Assembly: GCA_964528035.1 (NCBI GenBank)
Contig: CAZGQY010000045.1
Coordinates: 1 to 23,591 of the forward strand
DNA length: 23,591 nt
Origin: CAZGQY01 sp964528035
Lineage (GTDB): Bacteria; Pseudomonadota; Gammaproteobacteria; Methylococcales; UBA1147
Direction: 5' to 3'
Shown one piece after another: positions 17,762-23,552 of this stretch; within the stretch, counting starts at the first letter, position 1; each line of letters opens with the position of its first letter. Made by a program: the position numbers and the translations under genes. The notes below the pieces were generated by a model. The model saw only the letters and a program-made list of their open reading frames with translations. It was not told the DNA's origin and did no database searches.

Positions 17762-18973
17762 ATGGCACAAGAAGCAACAATGTTTGTCTGGGAAGGAACG
17801 GATCGTAATGGTGCCCGCAATAAAGGAGAATTATCTTCCCGCAGTGAATCAACAGTACGCGCAGAACTTCGTCGTCAGGGTATCAAACCCATAAAGGTCA
17901 AGAAGAAACCCAAATCGCTTTTTAGTCCCGCCAAGAAAAAAATACTGACTAAAGACATTGCAGTTTTTAGTCGACAATTAGCCACGATGATGTCTGCGGG
18001 TGTGCCGTTGGTCCAAGCTTTCGAAATTGTTGGCCGTGGACACGAAAATCTAAGTATGCAAGACTTGATTCTTGGAATTAAAGCGGATGTCGAAGGAGGC
18101 AGCACCCTGGCGGAAGCATTAGCCAAGCATCCTCTCTATTTTGATGAACTATTTTGCAGTCTGGTGCATGCTGGTGAACAAGCGGGTGTTTTGGAAACCT
18201 TGCTTCACAAGATTGCCGAATATAAAGAAAAAACAGAATCATTAAAAGCTAAGATCAAAAAAGCGCTCACCTACCCAATTGCGGTCATGGTTGTCGCCTG
18301 TGTGGTTACTGCGATTCTACTTATCTTTGTTGTCCCGACATTCGAAGAACTATTTGAGGGTTTTGGTGCTGATCTTCCAGCTTTCACAAAAATGGTCATC
18401 GATCTTTCAAGATTTATGCAGGATACCTGGTATGGCATACTTGGAGTTCTGGTTGCCGTGTTCTTCGGATTTCGTGAAGCGATGCGAAGGTCAAAGGGGT
18501 TTAATCATTTTTTACACAAGGCCATGCTTAAGATTCCAGCAATTGGAGCAATTATTCACAAAGCAGCAATTTCCAGATTTGCCCGAACTTTGTCGACAAT
18601 GTCCGCAGCAGGTGTTCCACTCGTTGAAGCTTTAAGTTCAGTCTCTGGAGCAACCGGAAATATTGTGTACGGTGAGGCTGTCCTGAAGATGAGGGAAGAT
18701 GTAGCAACGGGCCAGCAACTGCAGCAATCGATGCGCCAGGCAAGTTTATTTCCCAACATGGTCGTGCAGATGGTGGCTATCGGTGAAGAATCCGGTTCCA
18801 TGGATAGCATGCTCGAAAAGGTGGCCGACTTTTACGAAGAAGAGGTCGATAATGCTGTTGATAATATGAGTAGTTTATTGGAGCCTATGATAATGGGTTT
18901 TCTTGGCGTTGTCGTCGGTGGATTAGTTGTTGCCATGTATTTGCCCATTTTCAAATTGGGTGCGGTTGTTTAG
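17762..18973 (+). CDS. pilC: type IV pilus inner-membrane platform protein PilC
   Basis: Polytopic platform protein on which PilB acts during pilin polymerisation. The 403-aa protein has two T2SSF repeats, around residues 70-193 and 273-395. Each contains the FSRQLATMMSAGVPLVQAF type motif (second copy FARTLSTMSAAGVPLVEAL). Membrane helices are near 169-193, 223-238 and 375-397. The ATG is 4 nt after the pilB stop, and an AAGAGAG sequence overlapping that stop supplies the ribosome site, so the two genes are translationally linked. Confidence 0.97.
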   Translation: MAQEATMFVWEGTDRNGARNKGELSSRSESTVRAELRRQGIKPIKVKKKPKSLFSPAKKKILTKDIAVFSRQLATMMSAGVPLVQAFEIVGRGHENLSMQDLILGIKADVEGGSTLAEALAKHPLYFDELFCSLVHAGEQAGVLETLLHKIAEYKEKTESLKAKIKKALTYPIAVMVVACVVTAILLIFVVPTFEELFEGFGADLPAFTKMVIDLSRFMQDTWYGILGVLVAVFFGFREAMRRSKGFNHFLHKAMLKIPAIGAIIHKAAISRFARTLSTMSAAGVPLVEALSSVSGATGNIVYGEAVLKMREDVATGQQLQQSMRQASLFPNMVVQMVAIGEESGSMDSMLEKVADFYEEEVDNAVDNMSSLLEPMIMGFLGVVVGGLVVAMYLPIFKLGAVV

Positions 18974-19074
18974 AGAAATATCTGATAGTTCCTCGCTGCT
19001 CGCAAAGTTTACAATCAACAAAGTATGAAATTCAGCCTGGTTGGGTCGGATTTTCAATCCTTTGTTTCCCCGAA

Positions 19075-19091
19075 TTGGCGATTCTCGCCAA
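19075..19091 (+). repeat. hairpin between pilC and pilD
   Basis: TTGGCGA-TTC-TCGCCAA is a perfect 7-bp stem with a 3-nt loop. It has no T-run, so it is not an intrinsic terminator. It lies in the stretch that would be pilD leader if pilD starts at 19137, and could tune pilD expression or protect the pilBC message. Confidence 0.5.
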
Positions 19092-19136
19092 ACTCTCGGT
19101 CCTTTATGGGCAAAAAAACTTCGTAATGGCTTCAGT

Positions 19137-20009
19137 GTGACCGTAGTAGAGATAATACAGGATGATAGTTGCTTTCTAGTATTGACGGTGGCGTTAGTTG
19201 GCTTAATGATGGGTAGTTTTTTAAATGTAGTGGTGTATCGGCTGCCAATCATGATGGAAAAATCCTGGCGAATAGAGTGTCTGGATTATCTGCAAATGAC
19301 TAAGGCCTCAGATTTGTCCACTGAGCCGTTTAACCTGTCGTATCCTGGATCTCATTGTCCCCATTGCGGAACCAGAATCCATCCGTTAAAGAATATTCCA
19401 ATTCTCAGTTATACCGTGCTTCGCGGTCGATGTTCTGATTGTAATAAAACAATTTCTGTTCGATACCCTCTGGTAGAGTTTTTCACGGCGATTACGTCTG
19501 CTGCAGTTGCCTGGAAATTTGGTTTTTCTGTTGAGACTGTTATGGCTTTGATTCTAAGTTGGAGCTTAATCAGTCTGAGCCTGATTGATTTTGATCATCA
19601 ATTATTACCAGATACTATAACACTGCCGTTACTTTGGCTGGGCCTTTTCGCGAGCCTGTTTGACATTTTTATTGATAGCCGATCAAGTATTATTGGTGGA
19701 ATCGCCGGATATCTGAGTCTATGGTCTGTATACAAACTGTTTAAGTTAATTACCGGTAAAGAGGGTATGGGATATGGGGACTTTAAACTTTTGGCGATGC
19801 TTGGAACCTGGATGGGTTGGCAGAAACTGCCATTGATAATATTGATGTCTTCATTCGTTGGTGCATTTATAGGGGTTTTTCTTATCTTGATCGGTCGCCA
19901 GGAACGTTCTAAACCCATTCCTTTTGGTCCCTACCTGGCTGTGGCTGGCTGGGTTATGTTGTTGTTTGGTGATAGTATCCTTGGTGCTTATTTGTCAATG
20001 GCGTTTTAG
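19137..20009 (+). CDS. pilD: prepilin leader peptidase / N-methyltransferase PilD
   Basis: Inner-membrane enzyme that cleaves prepilin leaders and methylates the new N-terminus. The methylase half has GSFLNVVVYRLPIMM and two zinc-binding CxxC pairs (Cys74/77 and Cys99/102 from this start). The aspartyl peptidase half has Asp151 in LIDFDHQLLPD and Asp215 in GMGYGDFK. The frame is open to a TTG at 19041. I choose the GTG at 19137 because it gives 290 aa and places the catalytic aspartates within two residues of those in P. aeruginosa PilD. The start is not certain. It follows pilC and is followed by the CmoA-like gene rather than the often-seen coaE. Confidence 0.93.
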   Translation: MTVVEIIQDDSCFLVLTVALVGLMMGSFLNVVVYRLPIMMEKSWRIECLDYLQMTKASDLSTEPFNLSYPGSHCPHCGTRIHPLKNIPILSYTVLRGRCSDCNKTISVRYPLVEFFTAITSAAVAWKFGFSVETVMALILSWSLISLSLIDFDHQLLPDTITLPLLWLGLFASLFDIFIDSRSSIIGGIAGYLSLWSVYKLFKLITGKEGMGYGDFKLLAMLGTWMGWQKLPLIILMSSFVGAFIGVFLILIGRQERSKPIPFGPYLAVAGWVMLLFGDSILGAYLSMAF

Positions 20010-20079
20010 ATTTCGATTGATATAAAATGCCGATAAATCTGATTGTGGAATGAATACCCGAGTAATAATAATTTGAAAT

Positions 20080-20781
20080 ATGAAGAAGTTAAAAACTGAA
20101 CCTGCGAACTGGCGATTTGATGATGAAGTTCCCGATATATTTGTTGAACACATTCGGAATTCTGTTCCCTGGTATGACGAAGGTCATGAGCTTGTTTGTA
20201 ATCTAAGTGATTTTTTCTGCCTTTCAGACAGTTGTTGTTATGAGATTGGTGTGTCAACCGGAGAATTAATAAACAAGCTGGCAAAGCATCATAATTTAAA
20301 ACCGAATATCCAGTGGATAGGGATAGACAAAGAGCCTGCCATGATCAACAAGGCAAAGGCCCATTGTCTCGAATTTAAAAATATCTCTCTGCATTGTGAA
20401 GATATAAATTTATACGATTTAAAAAAATCAGATCTGATCGTTGCATACTATTGTATACAATTTGTACCCGCACGTTTCAGGCAGGATATATTCAATAAAA
20501 TATATGATGCATTGAATTGGGGAGGGGCATTTATCCTGTTTGAAAAAGTACGTGCACCTGACGCCAGATTCCAGGATATACAAGTTGCCCTTTATAATGA
20601 CTTTAAGTTGCGAAAGGGTTTCAATGCCGAACAAATTCTCGACAAGTCGATAAGTTTAAAAGGTGTATTGGATCCCTTTTCAACAGAGGGGAATTTGGGA
20701 TTAATGAGGCGAGCAGGTTTTGAAGATATTATGTCTGTTATGAAACAGATCTGTTTCGAGGGATACCTTGCTATTAAATAA
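20080..20781 (+). CDS. CmoA-like class I SAM-binding methyltransferase
   Basis: The 233-aa protein resembles CmoA, which makes carboxy-SAM for tRNA wobble-uridine modification. Shared stretches are WRFDDEVPDIF near the N-terminus, Rossmann motif I EIGVSTG (55-61), IDKEPAMI, EDIN, IQFV, LNWGGAFILFEK and the C-terminal RRAGFED. Comparing with E. coli CmoA from memory, several ligand-contacting residues differ. GCS becomes GVS, the Asn in VLNFTLQF becomes Tyr123, and the Arg near residue 199 that holds the carboxylate aligns with Ser190. The partner cmoB is not adjacent. I therefore call it CmoA-like and not CmoA. It starts 70 nt after pilD and may be read through from it. Confidence 0.75.
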   Translation: MKKLKTEPANWRFDDEVPDIFVEHIRNSVPWYDEGHELVCNLSDFFCLSDSCCYEIGVSTGELINKLAKHHNLKPNIQWIGIDKEPAMINKAKAHCLEFKNISLHCEDINLYDLKKSDLIVAYYCIQFVPARFRQDIFNKIYDALNWGGAFILFEKVRAPDARFQDIQVALYNDFKLRKGFNAEQILDKSISLKGVLDPFSTEGNLGLMRRAGFEDIMSVMKQICFEGYLAIK

Positions 20782-20815
20782 AAAAATACCGGGGAGAAAT
20801 TATCTGTCCCGGTAT
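20780..20815 (-). terminator. rho-independent terminator of the 67-aa gene
   Basis: ATACCGGG (20786-20793) pairs with CCCGGTAT (20808-20815) around a 14-nt loop. Seven A residues at 20780-20786 read as a T-run on the minus strand. There is no T-run on the plus side, so it serves the minus-strand gene. It overlaps the stop codon of the CmoA-like gene. Confidence 0.8.
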
Positions 20816-20848
20816 CTAAGAGGAGGAAGTATAGCTGAAATTAATGCA

Positions 20849-21052
20849 TCACTTGTGTTTGTAACAATCAAGCACATTTACTTTTAGCAGTCGGACAGCG
20901 GTGTTTTCCTGATACCAGAGTCCAGTAATCGGATCCTGCCATTGCTGTACAGGTTTGGAGAGTACGATTGTTTTTCTACGTTTCCAACCGTAGCCCCATA
21001 ATGTCAGGCAGCGCAGTTGTTGGTGGAAATAATTAAAAAACTTGTCAATCAT
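20849..21052 (-). CDS. small protein of unknown function, 67 aa, under a sigma-54-type promoter
   Basis: I do not recognise the family. The frame is open to 21136, but the ATG at 21052 is the likely start because it has a perfect GGAGG at a 7-nt spacing. The 67-aa product has an aromatic, amphipathic N-terminus (IDKFFNYFHQQL) and a basic patch (GWKRRK at 22-27). A compact segment WQDPITGLWYQENTAVRLLKV at about 38-58 may be a small beta fold. There is no signal peptide or membrane helix, and Cys15 and Cys63 are the only cysteines. A sigma-54-type promoter lies ~67 nt upstream of the ATG start and an intrinsic terminator sits 34 nt downstream. The gene is therefore a complete single-gene transcription unit, converging on the pil block. 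Confidence 0.8.
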   Translation of the reverse strand: MIDKFFNYFHQQLRCLTLWGYGWKRRKTIVLSKPVQQWQDPITGLWYQENTAVRLLKVNVLDCYKHK

Positions 21053-21129
21053 GGCAAAACCTCCGTCTATTTGGAGAAGCCCCAATTTGGTGGCAAAAAA
21101 ATCGACTATTTTCTCTATAATTAATATTA

Positions 21130-21145
21130 AGCACAACTTGTGCCA
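21130..21145 (-). promoter_or_regulatory. sigma-54 (RpoN) -24/-12 promoter
   Basis: Minus strand TGGCACAAGTTGTGCT. It matches TGGCAC-N5-TTGCW except for one base, with the invariant GG and GC at the correct 10-nt separation. Transcription should start near 21119. It includes a palindrome GCACAA-C-TTGTGC. Sigma-54 promoters need an enhancer-binding activator. Confidence 0.75.
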
Positions 21146-21737
21146 TATTTATATGATTCGAGAGTAAATGTGGTTTTTTGTTAAGTGGGCAACAGATTTA
21201 GCGCAGATCAGCGTCGTAAAATTAGTGGGGTTTAGTTTTAAAAGAAAGGGTTCAGACAGCCCGTAAATGCTGCGATTTGCAAAAATAATATGCAAATATA
21301 GGGAAAAATCTTAGGTTTAAATAAATTTTCAGAATTTTCCTTCTGAATCGTATTAGCCCCAATTTTGGGCAGTGGTAAATTAACGGTGTTATTTTTAGGT
21401 TAAGCTAGAAAATTCGTCATTAAGTGACCTGGAGCGTCACTTTTATCCAGCATAGATGCAGAAATGGAAAGCTTATCTCATAATATTTATTTAAAATCCT
21501 ATCCAGATAGCCTGTAAGCTGTATAAACAGCTGCACATATAAGAATTGAATATGGGATACCACTTATTATGTGAAAGTTCGTTTGTACTGGTTTAGGGAT
21601 TTTAGGTTCAGGATAACGGAATCCCGGTTTTCTCGATTAATGGGAAATGTGTATATCCTTATCGGCCATCAAAAGGCTAGTGAATTTTCGCTGTCAATTC
21701 TTGTGGGTTAGGGCAACGGTAACGGGGTGAGGCCGTA
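21146..21737. other. gene-free AT-rich stretch with several inverted repeats
   Basis: No credible ORF or RNA gene. It holds perfect inverted repeats: ATTTGCA/TGCAAAT (21275-21297), TTCAGAA/TTCTGAA (21328-21347), AAGTGAC/GTCACTT (21422-21442) and AGCTGT/ACAGCT (21517-21532). The first two lie 130-205 nt upstream of the sigma-54 site, a usual distance for enhancer sites, but that role is a guess. Confidence 0.5.
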
Positions 21738-22100
21738 TTATAAGTGTTTTATATAGATTAATATGATTGACCCCTTATTTCGTCTTTGCAGAGTTCGCAG
21801 CAACCGTTCGGGATAGCGCTCTGGATACTTCTCATCCAGATAATCCCACAAAGTAATGCCCGTCAATGACGGCTCTCTTTCCAATAAGGGGACCAACTCC
21901 GATTCCCACACGTCTTGTAAGGGATCTTTACGGGTCCTCCAATGGCGTTCTTTCTGTTCGCTCTTTTGCCCTTTCTCGATGCGGCGACCGGAGCGGACAC
22001 TAATGCCGGCTTTTACTGCCGATGTTTCTTGCGTACAACCTACCTGACGATTCTTCATATAGAGTTCTTCCTGTATTTGAGTAATGTGTTTACCAGACAA
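21738..22100 (-). pseudogene. istA: IS21-family transposase IstA, N-terminal remnant
   Basis: The first ~107 residues match the N-terminus of IS21-family IstA proteins: QTSAVKAGISVRSGRRIEKG-like helix-turn-helix (here QETSAVKAGISVRSGRRIEK), RHWRTRKDP, ELVPLLEREPSLT and YPERLLRTLQRR. Full IstA is roughly 350-520 aa with a DDE catalytic domain; all of that is missing. Homology stops near 21780 and the frame ends 13 codons later. No istB is seen. The start is TTG at 22100 with GGAGG 7 nt upstream, so expression signals survive. The protein cannot transpose. Confidence 0.85.
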
Positions 22101-22174
22101 GTGCTTTCCTCCATAAAGAAAAAATACTTATCTACCTTTTACACTCAACCGGTCAAGTTAATTGTCGTCTAACA
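21780..22174 (-). mobile_element. truncated IS21-family insertion sequence, left end only
   Basis: The remnant runs from a plausible terminal sequence TGTTAGACGACAATTAA (reading leftward from 22174), through the istA leader, to the point where IstA homology stops. IS21-family ends start with TG. The right end, catalytic region and istB are absent, and target-site duplication cannot be tested. The outer boundary is inferred. Confidence 0.6.
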
Positions 22175-22261
22175 GTTTACTCTTCAGGGCGATTGCCCTC
22201 GGGTTTGTCTCACAAGAGCTTCGAACCCAGAGATTACTCCCTACGCACGTCCTGCTTGAAT

Positions 22262-22294
22262 ACCGGTGGTAGAACACCGGTGGTAGAACACCGG
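22262..22294. repeat. short tandem repeat, 14-nt unit
   Basis: ACCGGTGGTAGAAC occurs twice back to back (22262-22275, 22276-22289), followed by a partial third copy (ACCGG, 22290-22294). The ACCGGT core is itself a palindrome. It lies between the IS remnant and the leftmost attC-like site, in ~160 nt without a gene. Confidence 0.8.
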
Positions 22295-22332
22295 GTTGTG
22301 TCGTAGATTACAGAAGATCCTTACTTCTCTAT

Positions 22333-22385
22333 GCACAACAGCTACTTACACGACTTCATGTCGCAAATAACCTTATTCGTTAGGT
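22333..22385 (-). other. attC-like site 3 (degenerate), end of the membrane-protein cassette
   Basis: Minus strand R'' ACCTAAC (22385-22379), containing the TAA stop of the upstream gene, then an imperfect foldback around GCGAC-ATGAA-GTCGT. The final R'-like GTTGTGC (22339-22333) has one mismatch to GTTRRRY. The arms pair poorly, so recombination activity is doubtful. Confidence 0.5.
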
Positions 22386-22832
22386 GCTTTTCGCACGATC
22401 AACTCGCTCAATTAGTTCCTGAACTAAGGGATTCTTGGCAAATGGATTGAATCGCACTGGTAGATTAAATGCCAACTCCTTTCCGATTGAGCCCTCCGTC
22501 CTCACATGTACCACAACACGTTCTGGCGAACTCATGTGAGCATAGTCAATATTAATGATATCTCGCAGACTAACACGTTGCTCTTTACCGCCTTTGCGAA
22601 ATATCAGCTCATTGCCTTTGTCAAATACATCATCTGCCAAATCCCATACCATTTTCTTGAATAGAAAGTAACCGAACACTGCCATGATGATCAGAGGAGC
22701 TACGATAAATATAGGTGAGCTTTCTGCTGCACCTGATGATAGGGACATAATCAGAAAGAAGCCAAGGAACCCAAACCATACTGTTGGGAACAGTTTCTTA
22801 AAATAGAATGTAGATCCGGATATTTTGTTCAT
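22380..22832 (-). CDS. cassette-borne membrane protein of unknown function (150 aa)
   Basis: I cannot assign a named function. The 150-aa protein has two membrane helices, about residues 16-33 and 41-58, with a short polar loop between them (SSGAAESSP). A soluble C-terminal part of ~90 residues follows. Its alternating beta-strand pattern (DDVFDKGNELIFRKGGKEQRVSLRDIINIDY and then RVVVHVRT) resembles PH-like domains of small bacterial membrane proteins, but that is inference. The ATG lies 11 nt inside the cassette boundary, and the TAA stop is embedded in the ACCTAAC core. This tight fit is typical of integron cassette genes. No own promoter is obvious. Confidence 0.8.
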   Translation of the reverse strand: MNKISGSTFYFKKLFPTVWFGFLGFFLIMSLSSGAAESSPIFIVAPLIIMAVFGYFLFKKMVWDLADDVFDKGNELIFRKGGKEQRVSLRDIINIDYAHMSSPERVVVHVRTEGSIGKELAFNLPVRFNPFAKNPLVQELIERVDRAKST

Positions 22833-22843
22833 GCCCTATTTGC

Positions 22844-22900
22844 ACCTAACGTCCAAGCCAAGCGGCGGCGAAACCGTCCGACTTGGGCGCCTTGTTCGGC
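22844..22900 (-). other. attC site 2, end of the brnTA cassette
   Basis: On the minus strand the 57-bp site reads R'' GCCGAAC (22900-22894), then left arm CCAAG-t-CGG-a-CGG, loop TTTCG, right arm CCGCCGCTTGG, and R' GTTAGGT (22850-22844). The arms form 11 bp with T and A left unpaired, like the extrahelical bases that orient attC. R' fits GTTRRRY perfectly; R'' deviates at one base. It begins one base after the brnA TAG stop. Confidence 0.8.
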
Positions 22901-22901
22901 T

Positions 22902-23123
22902 CTATTTTGCTGACCATTTCATCTTGATTTTTCGATGATGAGCAGCGCAGTCTCGAAGATATAAATTGATCAGGGTTTGATAAGGAATTCCTGACTCTTC
23001 TGACATATCCTTAAAATAGGCCACGGTATCTCTATCTAACCGCATCGTAATCGGTTGCTTTAGATACTTAATGAAAGGGTTTTTTTTGCCTTTCATTTTT
23101 GAAAAATTGTAATGTTCTCTCAT
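22902..23123 (-). CDS. brnA: BrnA-type antitoxin
   Basis: Antitoxin and DNA-binding autorepressor of the BrnTA type II toxin-antitoxin module. The 73-aa protein opens with the BrnA-like REHYNFSKMKGKKNP. It continues with a ribbon-helix-helix-like domain, ITMRLDRDTVAYFKDMSEES, and GIPYQTLINLYLRDC, the most conserved BrnA stretch. The frame is open to a TTG at 23138, but the ATG at 23123 is preferred. It overlaps the brnT TGA stop as ATGA and has GGGAG upstream. The toxin-first order and this overlap are characteristic of BrnTA. The stop lies one base before an attC site. Confidence 0.92.
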   Translation of the reverse strand: MREHYNFSKMKGKKNPFIKYLKQPITMRLDRDTVAYFKDMSEESGIPYQTLINLYLRDCAAHHRKIKMKWSAK

Positions 23124-23413
23124 TTTCGTCGCTCCCAATATGCTCGCTCCTCGTCTTTGTCTGCTTTTCTGGCTGAGATAATGCGAACAACAGTTTCGCT
23201 TTCTCTAAAACAGTGGCAAACAACGAGAACCTGTGGTTTCAAGCTGAGACCGAGCAAGACAAAACGATCTTCCTGGTCTGAGTGGTCAGGATCGTAGAAT
23301 TGAATAGCGCCTTCATCGTAAAAGGCAGTTCGGGCTTCTTCAAAAGAAACCCCATGCTTTTTTACATTCGCCCTTTCCTTTCTTTTATCCCACTCGAACT
23401 CAAGCTCTTTCAT
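23120..23413 (-). CDS. brnT: BrnT-type ribonuclease toxin
   Basis: RelE-fold ribonuclease toxin neutralised by BrnA. From the ATG at 23413 it is 97 aa, the usual length, and starts with the family pattern FEWDKRKERANVKKHGVSFEEARTAF. It continues with DHSDQEDRFVLLGLS, then RIISARKADKDEERAYWERRK, which carries the conserved Arg and Glu/Tyr of the C-terminus. A longer reading from 23470 would begin inside the attC core motif and add 19 residues unlike BrnT, so it is rejected. There is no Shine-Dalgarno before 23413. The predicted promoter would start transcription almost at the ATG, so the message may be leaderless. Confidence 0.93.
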   Translation of the reverse strand: MKELEFEWDKRKERANVKKHGVSFEEARTAFYDEGAIQFYDPDHSDQEDRFVLLGLSLKPQVLVVCHCFRESETVVRIISARKADKDEERAYWERRK

Positions 23414-23415
23414 AT

Positions 23416-23447
23416 GTACATTGTACTTATGATTATGGGAGTTGCAA
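23416..23447 (-). promoter_or_regulatory. brnTA promoter with overlapping palindromic operator
   Basis: Minus strand TTGCAA (23447-23442), a 16-nt spacer and TACAAT (23425-23420). The -10 lies inside a perfect palindrome GTACA-T-TGTAC (23416-23426), a natural place for repression by the BrnT-BrnA complex. The hexamers match the consensus at four and five positions. Confidence 0.5.
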
Positions 23448-23461
23448 GGTGGATCTATGGA

Positions 23462-23552
23462 GCCGAACATCTAAGCATTTATACGTCTCGCACTCGCAAA
23501 TCTCAAGGTTTTCACAGAACATTACCGCGTGACGTATAAATGTCTGTTGGAC
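23462..23552 (-). other. attC site 1 (long form), start of the brnTA cassette
   Basis: On the minus strand the 91-bp site reads R'' GTCCAAC (23552-23546, fits RYYYAAC), a 3-nt spacer, and arm CATTTATACGTC (23542-23531). A 43-nt central part with further partial pairing follows, then the exact complement arm GACGTATAAATG (23487-23476), a 7-nt spacer and R' GTTCGGC (23468-23462). R' has one deviation from GTTRRRY but matches the far end of this cassette exactly. Confidence 0.7.

Noticed and set aside
21053..21136. Longer reading of the 67-aa gene from 21136.
   Set aside because: That start would lie upstream of the predicted transcription start of the sigma-54 promoter, while the ATG at 21052 has a perfect GGAGG.
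21655..21720. On the minus strand, GACAGCGAAAATTCACTAGCC loosely recalls subterminal repeats of some IS21-family elements.
   Set aside because: The likeness is from memory, no terminal dinucleotide or matching repeat could be found, and the IstA reading has already ended.
22205..22260. GGGTTCGAAGC on the minus strand looks like a tRNA T-arm.
   Set aside because: The flanking bases cannot form the 5-bp T stem, and no acceptor, D or anticodon arms are present.
22262..22294. Repeats could suggest a small CRISPR array.
   Set aside because: The units are contiguous 14-mers without spacers, which makes this a simple tandem repeat.
23414..23470. Longer brnT reading from an ATG at 23470.
   Set aside because: It would start inside the attC core motif and add residues unlike any BrnT start; the ATG at 23413 gives the family length.
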